Source: Phycicoccus sp. M110.8 (lineage in GTDB: Bacteria; Actinomycetota; Actinomycetes; Actinomycetales; Dermatophilaceae). Taken from it: a DNA stretch of 64,000 nucleotides. The position numbers and the translations under genes were made by a program. The notes beneath the pieces were generated by a model. It had not been told where the DNA came from. It did not search any database and saw only the letters and a program-made list of their open reading frames with translations. The stretch is taken from the NCBI RefSeq assembly GCF_032464895.1, contig NZ_JAWDIC010000001.1, positions 930,001-994,000 of the forward strand. Reading direction: 5' to 3'. Each line of letters starts with the position of its first letter. Position 1 is the stretch's first letter. This document shows positions 1 to 7,624 of this stretch, one piece after another.

Positions 1-1464
1 CGCGGTCACGCCAGGCGTCATCCGGGCGTGGGGACGTGGTGGCAGGTCGCGGTCGGGGGTGAGCTCGATGTCTGCCCAGCGGGCGTGCTCGCCGGTGGGT
101 GGTCGGTATGCCGTGGAGCGACCGGGGTGCCCGACCGCGGCTATCGGCCCGGGACTGGTGCCCATCTCTGTCACCGTCGGGGGGCCGGGTGGCCCTGGTG
201 GATGACCGCCGGCGATCCGGATGCCGTGCCTGTTGGTGGCCGTGAGGCCGTCGGGTCGGCCGGGGTCGCCGGTGATGGTGACGTCACCGCGGGTGGCGGC
301 GTCGTGGTGGAACGAGCACAGGGACACCTGGTTGGACAGGTCGGTGCTGCCGCCGTCGGCCCAGGCTGTGAGGTGGTGGACCTCCAGGAAGCGGGTGGCG
401 GTGCAGCCGGGGAACCGGCAGCCGCGGTCGCGGTCGGTGACCAGGCGTCGGGCGCGGTCGGGCAGGATCCGCATGGCGCGCCCGACCGACACGGGATGCC
501 CGTTCGTCTCCCACACCGGTTGGACCAGCCCGTTGGTCAGGAGCCGGTCGAGGAGCACCTGGGGGATGGCGCCGCGGGCGTTGACCCACGCGCCGTCGGT
601 CGACAGGTGCACGTACACCCGGTACCGGCCCGCCCGCGACGACCCACCCGAGCCCTTGCTCGGGCCGCCCTCGCCCACGTCGTCTCGGCCGGCGGCAGCC
701 AGCGACCGGTGGGCGAGCAGCTCGAACGCGTCGGCATGGGTCGGCGACGGGCCCCTCGTCGTGGACGGCCGCTCCGCACCGGGACCGGGCTCGCCGCGGG
801 TCTGCAGGAACAGGGCGTCCTTGGCCTCCCGCACCGCCTGCTCGACCAGGGCACCGACCGTGGCGGGGGCGGTATACCGCAGCTGGAACCGCCCGTCCCG
901 GTCGTAGCCCATCGACAGCTCCGGCCGGGCGCACGCCCGCCGCACCGCATCGCTGTTGCCGGGGGCGCTGCTCCCGTCGTCCTGCTGGGTGCCGTCAGCC
1001 GGCTCACCGGCGGCGTCGGCCCCGTTGTCGCCGTCCTCGGTCGGGGCCACCGCGAACGCGTGTCGGGACACAGCCCGGCGCAGCTGCGGCACCGTCATGT
1101 GCCGGGCCAGCTCGCCCACAGACCGCTGGTACCCGGCCGGCACGTGGTGCGCGACCACCGCCGCCTGGTCCAGCGACAGCTCCCCCGCCGCGACCGCGTC
1201 CGCCACGACCGGCAGCTCCGCCCGCCGCCGCGCGACCGCGGCCACGTCCCTGGCATGCGCCGGCGACAACCCGGCCCGCACGACCAGGTAGTGCTCCACC
1301 GACCGGAACCCGCCATCACCCCAGTGCCGGCCCTCCAGCAGCTGCGCAGCGATGTCCACCAGCTCGGCGTGCGCCGCGTTCAGGGCCCCGGCCACCGCGG
1401 CAGTGCGGTCCCACAGGGCCCGCTGGGCCCTGTCCCGCTGCACCGCGATGTCGCTGACCGGCAT
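1..1464 (-). CDS. DUF222/13E12-family HNH endonuclease (3' end beyond window)
   Basis: The frame is open from the ATG at 1464 to the left edge, so at least 488 codons are present and the C-terminus is missing. The N-terminal two thirds is a helical, Ala/Arg-rich DUF222 region. Around residues 349-385 lies an HNH core: CRFPGC, then EVHHLTAWADGG, then LSNQVSLCSFHH, with the paired Cys and His residues expected for zinc and metal binding. These actinobacterial proteins are often multicopy and are presumed nucleases; the cellular role is not established. The start is supported by a -10-like TACGAT six bases upstream and a LexA-like box over that region. No ribosome binding site is visible, so a leaderless transcript is likely. 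An in-frame GTG at 1479 lies inside the box and is less likely. Confidence 0.85.
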   Translation of the reverse strand, partial: MPVSDIAVQRDRAQRALWDRTAAVAGALNAAHAELVDIAAQLLEGRHWGDGGFRSVEHYLVVRAGLSPAHARDVAAVARRRAELPVVADAVAAGELSLDQAAVVAHHVPAGYQRSVGELARHMTVPQLRRAVSRHAFAVAPTEDGDNGADAAGEPADGTQQDDGSSAPGNSDAVRRACARPELSMGYDRDGRFQLRYTAPATVGALVEQAVREAKDALFLQTRGEPGPGAERPSTTRGPSPTHADAFELLAHRSLAAAGRDDVGEGGPSKGSGGSSRAGRYRVYVHLSTDGAWVNARGAIPQVLLDRLLTNGLVQPVWETNGHPVSVGRAMRILPDRARRLVTDRDRGCRFPGCTATRFLEVHHLTAWADGGSTDLSNQVSLCSFHHDAATRGDVTITGDPGRPDGLTATNRHGIRIAGGHPPGPPGPPTVTEMGTSPGPIAAVGHPGRSTAYRPPTGEHARWADIELTPDRDLPPRPHARMTPGVTA

Positions 1465-1471
1465 AGCCCAA

Positions 1472-1487
1472 TCGTACACCTGTTCGA
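1472..1487 (-). promoter_or_regulatory. LexA-like (SOS) box over the promoter of the HNH gene
   Basis: On the minus strand the site reads TCGAACAGGTGTACGA. It matches the actinobacterial SOS palindrome TCGAAC-N4-GTTCGA with one mismatch in the right arm. Its right arm overlaps TACGAT (1471-1476), the likely -10 element, so bound LexA would block transcription. Several 13E12/DUF222 genes of M. tuberculosis belong to the LexA regulon, which fits. Confidence 0.6.
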
Positions 1488-1552
1488 ACTGGTGAGCGAG
1501 AGTTGTGCACAGCGAATTCGACTGCGGCGCAACGAATCTCGCGGAGCTACGT

Positions 1553-1598
1553 GGTGCAACGGTCCGCTGCCCGCCGCCCGACCACCGGCCGTTGCACC
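1553..1598. terminator. Inverted repeat after the phosphotransferase-like gene
   Basis: GGTGCAACGG (1553-1562) and CCGTTGCACC (1589-1598) form a perfect 10-bp stem with a 26-base loop. It lies just past the stop of the leftward gene ending at 1635. There is no T-tract, so the terminator function is inferred from position. Confidence 0.35.
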
Positions 1599-1634
1599 CC
1601 AGAACGCGAAGGCGCGGTGGAGCGTCCGCATCCG

Positions 1635-2618
1635 TCAGCCCAGGAGCGGCACCAGCGCTCGGCCGTAGGCTCGCTCGACCTTGCGCGGGGCGTCTCCCGA
1701 CGCCGGCGACCCGCGCCCGTCGAGGCAGTCGGCGAGCAGCCGGAACAGCGCCGCCCGCACCACCGCCTGCCGCCCGACGCCGGTCGACCACGGGTCGAGC
1801 ACCGACCCGTCCGCCCCGTGCCAGGCCACCGCGTCCAGGAGGCACAACGCCTCCGCCCACCGCGCGGGCCGCCAGTAGGGGGCCACGTCGATCACGACAG
1901 GAGTCCCGGACGCGTCGAGGAGCACGTTGCCGGCCAGGTCGCCGTGGACGAGCTGGTCCGGCCCGAGGTCGACGTCGGCGCGTTCCTCGACGAGCCCGCG
2001 CACCAGCCCGGAGCCGGAACGCTCCGCAGCGGAGGCCAGGTCATCGGCCGGCCCCCAGGCCAGCCGATCGGCGACCGCCCACCGGTCCGTCCGCGCGTCC
2101 AGCCCCGCGGGCCGTGCGCGAACGGCCTCGTCGAACCGGGCGTGCAGCAGCCTGCCGGTCGCGGCGAGCAGCGCCGGGTCGTGGCACGCGGTGGTGTCCG
2201 GTTCGTACCGGCTCGCGCCCCAGCCCTCGACCACCCACGAGCCGTCCCGGGCCGGGATCGGCATGGCGACCCGCACGCCGGCCCGGCCGGACACCCGCTC
2301 GAGGTCCAGCCTCACCGCGAGCGGCGCCAGCACCGGGTTGAGCCACGCCGCGGTCTGCGCGTCGCGCCCGGGTGACAGCACGAGGTCGCCCGCCACGACA
2401 CTGCGCCCCTGTCCACCCGGCACGGGGCGGACGTCCCCCGGCACGGCGAACAGGTCGAGGACCCGCTCGGACACGGTCATCGGCGCTCCGCCGGGCTCAG
2501 GACCGGAGGCGCCTGCAACTCCGGCGCCACCGCCGGCAGCTCCGGCGCCACCGCCTCCAGTTCCGGCGCCACCGCCTCCAGTTCCGGCGTCGCCGCCCCT
2601 ACCGACCGGTCCCGTCAC
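1635..2618 (-). CDS. TIGR02569-type phosphotransferase-like protein
   Basis: A 327-residue protein recognised as the actinobacterial TIGR02569 family, related to aminoglycoside phosphotransferases. The C-terminal half carries QLVHGDLAGNVLL, like the catalytic HGD-x3-N loop, followed by VVIDVAPYWRP in the place of the metal-binding DFG-like strand. Residues 8-46 are a low-complexity Gly/Ala stretch encoded by 21-bp tandem repeats. The GTG at 2618 overlaps the gatD stop (GTGA), so translational coupling favours it. The ATG at 2480, just after the Gly-rich stretch, is the alternative and would give a 281-residue protein of more usual length. Substrate unknown. Confidence 0.75.
   Translation of the reverse strand: MTGPVGRGGDAGTGGGGAGTGGGGAGAAGGGAGVAGASGPEPGGAPMTVSERVLDLFAVPGDVRPVPGGQGRSVVAGDLVLSPGRDAQTAAWLNPVLAPLAVRLDLERVSGRAGVRVAMPIPARDGSWVVEGWGASRYEPDTTACHDPALLAATGRLLHARFDEAVRARPAGLDARTDRWAVADRLAWGPADDLASAAERSGSGLVRGLVEERADVDLGPDQLVHGDLAGNVLLDASGTPVVIDVAPYWRPARWAEALCLLDAVAWHGADGSVLDPWSTGVGRQAVVRAALFRLLADCLDGRGSPASGDAPRKVERAYGRALVPLLG
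2520..2582. repeat. 21-bp tandem repeat, three units
   Basis: Three consecutive 21-bp units start at 2520, 2541 and 2562; the last two are identical and a truncated fourth follows. Because 21 is a multiple of three, the array only changes the number of Gly/Ala/Thr heptads at the N-terminus of the TIGR02569-type protein. Confidence 0.8.
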
Positions 2619-3544
2619 CGGCGCACGAGGCGACGCACCTGCCGGTTCCGCGCCTCGTCGGCATACGCGTCGTCCTGCGGGACCGGCTCGAACGGCCGGC
2701 CGGTGGCGCGCTCGGCCGCGAGCCCGATGAGGGCGTCGGCGAGGGCAGGGTTCGCCGGAAGGATCGGCCCGTGCAGGTAGGAGCCGATCACGTTGCCGCT
2801 GCGGGCGCCCTCGGTGCCGTCGGTGCCGTTGTTGCCCAGGCCCGAGCGGACCCGGCCGAACGCCGCTTGCCCCGAGCCGAGGGTGGTCGAGCCGGAGTGG
2901 TTCTCGTACCCCACGACCGGGCCGAAGTCGGTGTCGAGCACGACGGGGCCGATCATCCTCTTGGCGTTGCCCTGCGTCGTCACGTCGAGGATGCCGAGCC
3001 CCGGCAGGCGCTTGCCGTCGACGGTGATGAACGCGTTGCCGAACAGCTGGTACATCCCGCAGATCATCAGCATCGGCACGCCGTCGGCGGCCATCGCCCG
3101 CAGCCGGTCGCCCAGCCGCTCGAGGTCGTCCTCGACCCGGACCTGCCCGGAGTCCTGGCCGCCGCCGCCGAGCAGCAGGTGCGCCTCCTCGGGGAACGGT
3201 GCGCCGGGGTGGTGCTGGTGGACGACGGGCACGTAGCCGTGCCGGCGGATCCGCGCCGCGATGGTGCGGGTGTTGCCGAGGTCGCCGTAGATGCTCATCT
3301 CGCGCGGGTACAGGTGCACGACGTGGATCACGCCCTTGCCCTCGCGCCCCGCGTCGGGCACCCGGGCCGAGCCGGCCGGCTCCCCGGGGATCGGCACGTC
3401 GACGGGGGCCGGGTGGGCGCCGGCGTATGCCGTGCCGTCGCCGGCAGGGATGGGGCCCAGTCCGTCCGGGCCGGCGCCCTGAGGGCTCTCGTCCGCGCCA
3501 CGGAGGTCCTGGCCCTCGTCGTGCAGGTCCTGGCCGTCGCTCAT
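2615..3544 (-). CDS. gatD: Lipid II isoglutaminyl synthase, glutaminase subunit GatD
   Basis: GatD releases ammonia from glutamine for MurT, which amidates the alpha-carboxyl of D-Glu in the lipid II stem peptide. The CobB/CobQ-like class I amidotransferase domain shows the nucleophile Cys in PMLMICGMYQLFG and the partner His in GSYLHGPIL. The 309-residue protein has an N-terminal extension of about 70 acidic, Gly/Pro-rich residues before GVIHVVHLYPREMSIYGD, where GatD homology begins. The ATG at 3544 overlaps the murT stop (ATGA), the standard murT-gatD arrangement. Its own stop overlaps the start of the next gene, so all three genes are probably coupled. Confidence 0.93.
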   Translation of the reverse strand: MSDGQDLHDEGQDLRGADESPQGAGPDGLGPIPAGDGTAYAGAHPAPVDVPIPGEPAGSARVPDAGREGKGVIHVVHLYPREMSIYGDLGNTRTIAARIRRHGYVPVVHQHHPGAPFPEEAHLLLGGGGQDSGQVRVEDDLERLGDRLRAMAADGVPMLMICGMYQLFGNAFITVDGKRLPGLGILDVTTQGNAKRMIGPVVLDTDFGPVVGYENHSGSTTLGSGQAAFGRVRSGLGNNGTDGTEGARSGNVIGSYLHGPILPANPALADALIGLAAERATGRPFEPVPQDDAYADEARNRQVRRLVRR

Positions 3545-4851
3545 GAGGCCTCCTCGCCGATGTCGGGCAGGTCGTACCGGGCGGCGAGCGTCCGCCGCAG
3601 GGCCATCATCGCCGTGTAGGTGCAGAAGATCCGCTTCGGCTCGTCCGGGTGGCCGGCGAGGAAGGCGTCGAGGGCCCGGTCGAGGTCGGCCTCGACGGCA
3701 TCCACGGGCACGTCGTCGTACTGCAGGCGCAGCGCCATGTCGTAGGCGCGGACGCCCGAGGTGAGGGCGACCCCGCGCTCGCGCAGGCTCTCGAAGCTCA
3801 CGTCGTAGAGCCAGGACACGTCGCGGCCGTCGGCGTAGTTGTCGTTGATCGCGACCATCGTCGCGACCGGGGTCGAGCCGTAGGTGCCGAGCGCGACGGT
3901 GAAGCCTGCGGGGTTCTTGACCAGCACGAGCTCCAGCGGCTGTCCGTCGACCATCACGACCTCGCCGCGGCCGAACGGCGGCGTCACCGCGCGCAGGGCA
4001 TCGGCGGCCACTGCCGGGTCGAAGGCGTCGCCGAGGAGCGCCCGCGCGGCCGTCGTCGCGGCCGTCGCGTTGATCATCGCCGCGAGGCCGCGCTGCTGGA
4101 GCTCGAGGGGCCCGACGGAGGCAGAGCCGTTCTCCCCGAACAGGATCGAGAACGTCCGGTCGTCGGCCGGCTTGAGCAGGCCGTCGTCGGGACCGGCGAC
4201 CGGCGGCGTGAAGTCGTCCTCGAACCGGACGTCCTGCTCCTGGAGCTCGGGCAGGCGGTCGGCGATGGAGCCGTCCACCCCGAACCACGTCACGGTGACC
4301 CCCGGGGCCACCCGGTCGCGGATCCGAGCGATGAACGAGTCGTCGATGTTGAGCACCACGCCGGTCGTCGTCTGCTCGGCCAGCGAGGCGAGGAGCTGTG
4401 CCGTGTGGTCGATCTCGGCGAACCGGTCGAGCTGGTCGCGGGCGACGTTGAGCAGCAGGGCGTGGGTGGGCTTGACCGCGTCCGCGAACCGCAGGGCGTG
4501 CGCCTCGTCGAGCTCGAGCACCGCCATGTCGGCGGCCAGGCGGCCGCTCAGGGGCAGCTCGCCGAGCATCGAGGAGATGACACCCCTGGTGAAGTTCGAG
4601 CCCGTCGGGTTGGTGAAGACCGTGCGTCCGTGTGCGCGCAGCACCGCCACGAGCATCTTCGTCGTCGTCGTCTTGCCGTTGGTGCCGCTGACCACCACGA
4701 TCCCGCCGCGGACGTCACGCAGCGCCTGGGTGAGGAACCCGGGGTCGACCCGTTCCGCCACCAGGCCCGGAAGCGCCGACCCGCCGCCACGCAGCCTCGA
4801 CGCAGCCCGCGCCGCCTTGCCCGCGACCACTGCCGCCGTCGTCCTCAGCAC
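3541..4851 (-). CDS. murT: Lipid II isoglutaminyl synthase, Mur-ligase-like subunit MurT
   Basis: MurT is the ATP-dependent ligase half of the MurT/GatD complex acting on cytoplasmic lipid II. The 436-residue sequence has a Mur-ligase P-loop SGTNGKTTTT near residues 55-64, the LELDEAHALR segment, a central nucleotide-binding fold and a C-terminal DUF1727 domain. DVSWLYDVSFE holds the Asp expected to assist GatD. The cysteine pairs that form a zinc ribbon in staphylococcal and streptococcal MurT are absent: I find one Cys in the whole chain, near the C-terminus. The start is GTG at 4851, about 120 bp from the divergent epimerase-like gene. Confidence 0.92.
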   Translation of the reverse strand: MLRTTAAVVAGKAARAASRLRGGGSALPGLVAERVDPGFLTQALRDVRGGIVVVSGTNGKTTTTKMLVAVLRAHGRTVFTNPTGSNFTRGVISSMLGELPLSGRLAADMAVLELDEAHALRFADAVKPTHALLLNVARDQLDRFAEIDHTAQLLASLAEQTTTGVVLNIDDSFIARIRDRVAPGVTVTWFGVDGSIADRLPELQEQDVRFEDDFTPPVAGPDDGLLKPADDRTFSILFGENGSASVGPLELQQRGLAAMINATAATTAARALLGDAFDPAVAADALRAVTPPFGRGEVVMVDGQPLELVLVKNPAGFTVALGTYGSTPVATMVAINDNYADGRDVSWLYDVSFESLRERGVALTSGVRAYDMALRLQYDDVPVDAVEADLDRALDAFLAGHPDEPKRIFCTYTAMMALRRTLAARYDLPDIGEEAS

Positions 4852-4972
4852 GGGTCAACCCTAGCCAGCGACCCGCGGCGCCGGTGACACGGCACGGCCT
4901 CGTCGGCCCACCGCTGGTGTCGGGGGCGGGCGGCCCGGACACCCGCGGTGGGCCGCAGCCGCGCGGCATACG

Positions 4973-6226
4973 ATGCGGGCCATGCCGCCCGAGCCCACCA
5001 CCGCGCCCTCCACCCCCGACGCAGGCTGGCTGGCCGCGGAACGCGCACGGCTCTGGGACTTCGCCCGCGGCTCCGTGCACCCCGCCGGCGGGTTCGCGTG
5101 GCTGGACGACGACGGACGCCCCGAGCTCGACCGCCCGGTCGAGGCCTGGATCACCTGCCGGATGACGCACGTGGCGGCCCTCGAGGTGCTCGCCGGGAAC
5201 GCCGACGCCGAGCCCGTCCTCGACCACGGCGTCCGCGCGCTGCGTGAGGTGCTGCGCGACGCCGAGCACGGCGGCTGGTTCTCCGCGGTCGACACCGCCA
5301 CCGGTGAGCCGGTCTCGACGGGCAAGGCCTGCTACGACCACGCCTTCGTCCTGCTCGCGTCCTCCAGCGCCACGGCGGCCGGCCACCCCGACGGGGCCGG
5401 TCTGCTCGCCGAGGCGAGGGCCGTCTTCGCCGACCACTTCTGGGACGACGAGGCGGGCATGGCCGTCGAGGCGTGGGACCGCGGCTGGACGACGCTGGAG
5501 GACTACCGCGGCGTCAACGCCAACATGCACACCGTCGAGGCGCTGCTCGCCGTCCACGAGGTCACCGGCGACCCGCAGCCGCTGCGGCAGGCGGCCCGCG
5601 TCGTCGAGCGCGTGGTGCACGGGTTCGCGCGCGACAACGACTGGCGGCTGCCCGAGCACTTCACCCCGGACTGGACCGCCCTGCCCGACTACAACCGCGA
5701 CTCGCCGGCCGACCCGTTCCGCCCCTACGGCGTGACCATCGGGCACCTCCTGGAGTGGTCGCGCCTCACCCTGCACCTGCGCACCGCGCTCGGGGACGAC
5801 GCCCCGGACTGGCTGCTCGAGGACGCCGCAGGGCTGTTCGACCGGGCCGTGGCCGACGGCTGGCACGCCGACGACTGCGACGGGTTCGTCTACACGACCG
5901 ACTTCGACGGGACGCCCGTCGTGCGCCAGCGGCTGCACTGGGTGGTCGCCGAGGGCATCGGCGCGGCCTGGGTCCTGGCCCGCGAGACCGGCGAGCACGA
6001 CTACGCCGACTGGTATGCCGCGTGGTGGGCGCACGCGCAGGCGTGCTTCATCGACCGCGAGCGCGGATCGTGGCGGCACGAGCTCGACGAGCGCAACCAG
6101 CCCGCGGCCACGGTGTGGAAGGGCAAGCCCGACGTCTACCACGCCTACCAGGCGGCGCTGCTGCCCTCGCTGCGCCCGGCTGCCTCATTCGCGGGCGCCC
6201 TTCGGGGCACTGACGCCCCCGCCTGA
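4973..6226 (+). CDS. N-acylglucosamine 2-epimerase family protein
   Basis: A 417-residue all-alpha (alpha6/alpha6 barrel) protein of the AGE/YihS superfamily, which interconverts aldoses and ketoses or epimerises N-acyl hexosamines. Recognisable segments are NANMHTVEALLA, the RPYGVTIGHLLEWSRL helix, RLHWVVAEGIGAAWVL and the C-terminal KGKPDVYHAYQA, which supply the conserved His, Arg and Glu of the barrel centre. The exact sugar cannot be read from sequence. Starts at 4973 and 4982 are equally plausible. A CGGCATAC copy lies just upstream at 4964-4971. Confidence 0.85.
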   Translation: MRAMPPEPTTAPSTPDAGWLAAERARLWDFARGSVHPAGGFAWLDDDGRPELDRPVEAWITCRMTHVAALEVLAGNADAEPVLDHGVRALREVLRDAEHGGWFSAVDTATGEPVSTGKACYDHAFVLLASSSATAAGHPDGAGLLAEARAVFADHFWDDEAGMAVEAWDRGWTTLEDYRGVNANMHTVEALLAVHEVTGDPQPLRQAARVVERVVHGFARDNDWRLPEHFTPDWTALPDYNRDSPADPFRPYGVTIGHLLEWSRLTLHLRTALGDDAPDWLLEDAAGLFDRAVADGWHADDCDGFVYTTDFDGTPVVRQRLHWVVAEGIGAAWVLARETGEHDYADWYAAWWAHAQACFIDRERGSWRHELDERNQPAATVWKGKPDVYHAYQAALLPSLRPAASFAGALRGTDAPA

Positions 6227-6327
6227 CGCGGGGACGACGCGGGCCGGGCTCCCCGGCATACCTCAGCGCCGTCCCGGACGCGGACGGGTGGGGTGACGAG
6301 TCGCCACCCCACCCGCGGTGTGGTCGG

Positions 6328-6702
6328 TCAGCTGTGCGCCGCGGCGTGCGCGTGGACCCAACCAGCGTGGTCGGCCACCTCGAACGCCCACACGACCAGG
6401 ATCGATCCCATGAACACGGCCAGCAGGACCTCAGCGGCCGCCGTCTCCGCCAGCACCAGGGTCACGATCCCCAGCACCGCTGCGAGCCCGGCCAGCACCG
6501 CCTGTGTCGTCCCGACACGGTCGTGCTCGTTGGCACCCCTGAACGTGAGGAATGCCGCAGCACCCAGAACCAGGCCTAGTGCGGACATCCCTCGGGGGTC
6601 CTTGATGAAGGGCATCTCGCCGTTGACCAGGTACCCCACATAGGGGATGCCGATGGCCAGCACGAGCACCGTCGCCACAAGGTCTCTCATCGTCAGTCTC
6701 AT
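6328..6702 (-). CDS. Small four-helix membrane protein, unknown function
   Basis: A 124-residue hydrophobic protein with four predicted membrane spans separated by short polar loops (DPRG, ANEHDR). The end is His-rich (ADHAGWVHAHAAAHS), so the last helix may place histidines near the membrane face. The ATG at 6702 is chosen because AAGGAGGTG sits five bases before it, one of the clearest Shine-Dalgarno sites in the window. I do not recognise a named family. It is separated from plsC by a long perfect hairpin and so probably has its own promoter. Confidence 0.7.
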   Translation of the reverse strand: MRLTMRDLVATVLVLAIGIPYVGYLVNGEMPFIKDPRGMSALGLVLGAAAFLTFRGANEHDRVGTTQAVLAGLAAVLGIVTLVLAETAAAEVLLAVFMGSILVVWAFEVADHAGWVHAHAAAHS

Positions 6703-6797
6703 CACTACACCTCCTTCCACGGCTCCATCGTCCCGACGAAGGACCTGACGCCGCAGGGGACAAGGTCCCCGCACCTCGCGCGGATCTCGCAAGACAA

Positions 6798-6848
6798 CGG
6801 TTGCTCGGCAAACCGCGGGACACCATCCCGCGGTTTGCCGAGCAACCG
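6798..6848. terminator. 23-bp perfect inverted repeat downstream of plsC
   Basis: Arms 6798-6820 and 6826-6848 are exact reverse complements around a five-base loop. With one mismatch the pairing continues a few bases outward. It follows the plsC stop on the leftward transcript and precedes the small membrane gene. The stem is longer than a typical factor-independent terminator and the T-tract is weak, so it may be a palindromic intergenic repeat doing termination. Confidence 0.65.
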
Positions 6849-6889
6849 CTGTTTTGCGGGTAGGTCCCTCGCCGGGGCGAGCGGGTCGC

Positions 6890-7624
6890 TCAGCTCCCCG
6901 CAGCCAGGGCGGCCTTGACGTCGGAGGCGTACTGGTCGGATCGCTCCTGGCCCGACAGCTCGGCGATGGCGTCCATGGTCGCGTCGGTGACCGCCCGGAG
7001 CAGCGCGCCCTTGGAGTACTGCCGCGACAGCCCCGCCACGTCGACCGGCGGCCCGAACCGCACGGTGACCTTGGCCGGGTGGAAGCCGTTGGACCCGGCC
7101 GGCTGCACCTTGTCGGTGCCGATCACGGCGCACGGCAGCAGGGTCGCCCCGGTCGCGAGCGCCATGCGGGCCACGCCGGTGCGGCCCTTGTGCAGCCGCC
7201 CGTCGGGCGAGCGCGTGCCCTCGGGGTAGACGCCGAACGCCTCGCCCTGGCGCAGCACCTCCTCGCCGAGCTCCAGCGACCTCATCGCCGCCCGCGGGTC
7301 GGACCGGTCGACGGGGATGGTGCCGGCCGTCGCGTGGAACCAGCGGACCAGGCCACCGCGCAGGCCGCGGCCCTGGAAGTACTCGGCCTTGCCGAGGAAG
7401 TGCACCTGCCGCCCGGACGCGAGCGGGATGACGATGGAGTCGATGAACGACAGGTGGTTCGAGGCGACGATGAGCGCGCCCGACCGCGGCACGTTCCGCC
7501 TGCCCTCGACGGTGAGCCGGGTGGCCAGCGACAGCGGCGGCCCGATGAGGACGTGCCGCATCACCCAGCGGCTGGCGGAGTCCTCCAGCGTCGCCAGCGA
7601 GACGGGCCGACCCACCCGCGTCAC
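6890..7624 (-). CDS. 1-acyl-sn-glycerol-3-phosphate acyltransferase (PlsC-like)
   Basis: The family transfers an acyl chain to lysophosphatidic acid at the inner membrane face to give phosphatidic acid. The catalytic H-x4-D motif is seen in [12 protein letters not shown], and the substrate-binding motif in [11 protein letters not shown], about 75 residues later. A third block, [12 protein letters not shown], is also present. The protein has 244 residues, normal for the family. The GTG at 7624 overlaps the guaA stop (GTGA), indicating coupling with guaA. The gene ends 42 bp before a strong hairpin. Confidence 0.88.
   Translation of the reverse strand: MTRVGRPVSLATLEDSASRWVMRHVLIGPPLSLATRLTVEGRRNVPRSGALIVASNHLSFIDSIVIPLASGRQVHFLGKAEYFQGRGLRGGLVRWFHATAGTIPVDRSDPRAAMRSLELGEEVLRQGEAFGVYPEGTRSPDGRLHKGRTGVARMALATGATLLPCAVIGTDKVQPAGSNGFHPAKVTVRFGPPVDVAGLSRQYSKGALLRAVTDATMDAIAELSGQERSDQYASDVKAALAAGS

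Noticed and set aside
284-1007. Separate small minus-strand proteins at the left end
   Set aside because: They are shadow frames of the single HNH reading frame from 1464, whose HNH core and open phase I followed to the window edge.
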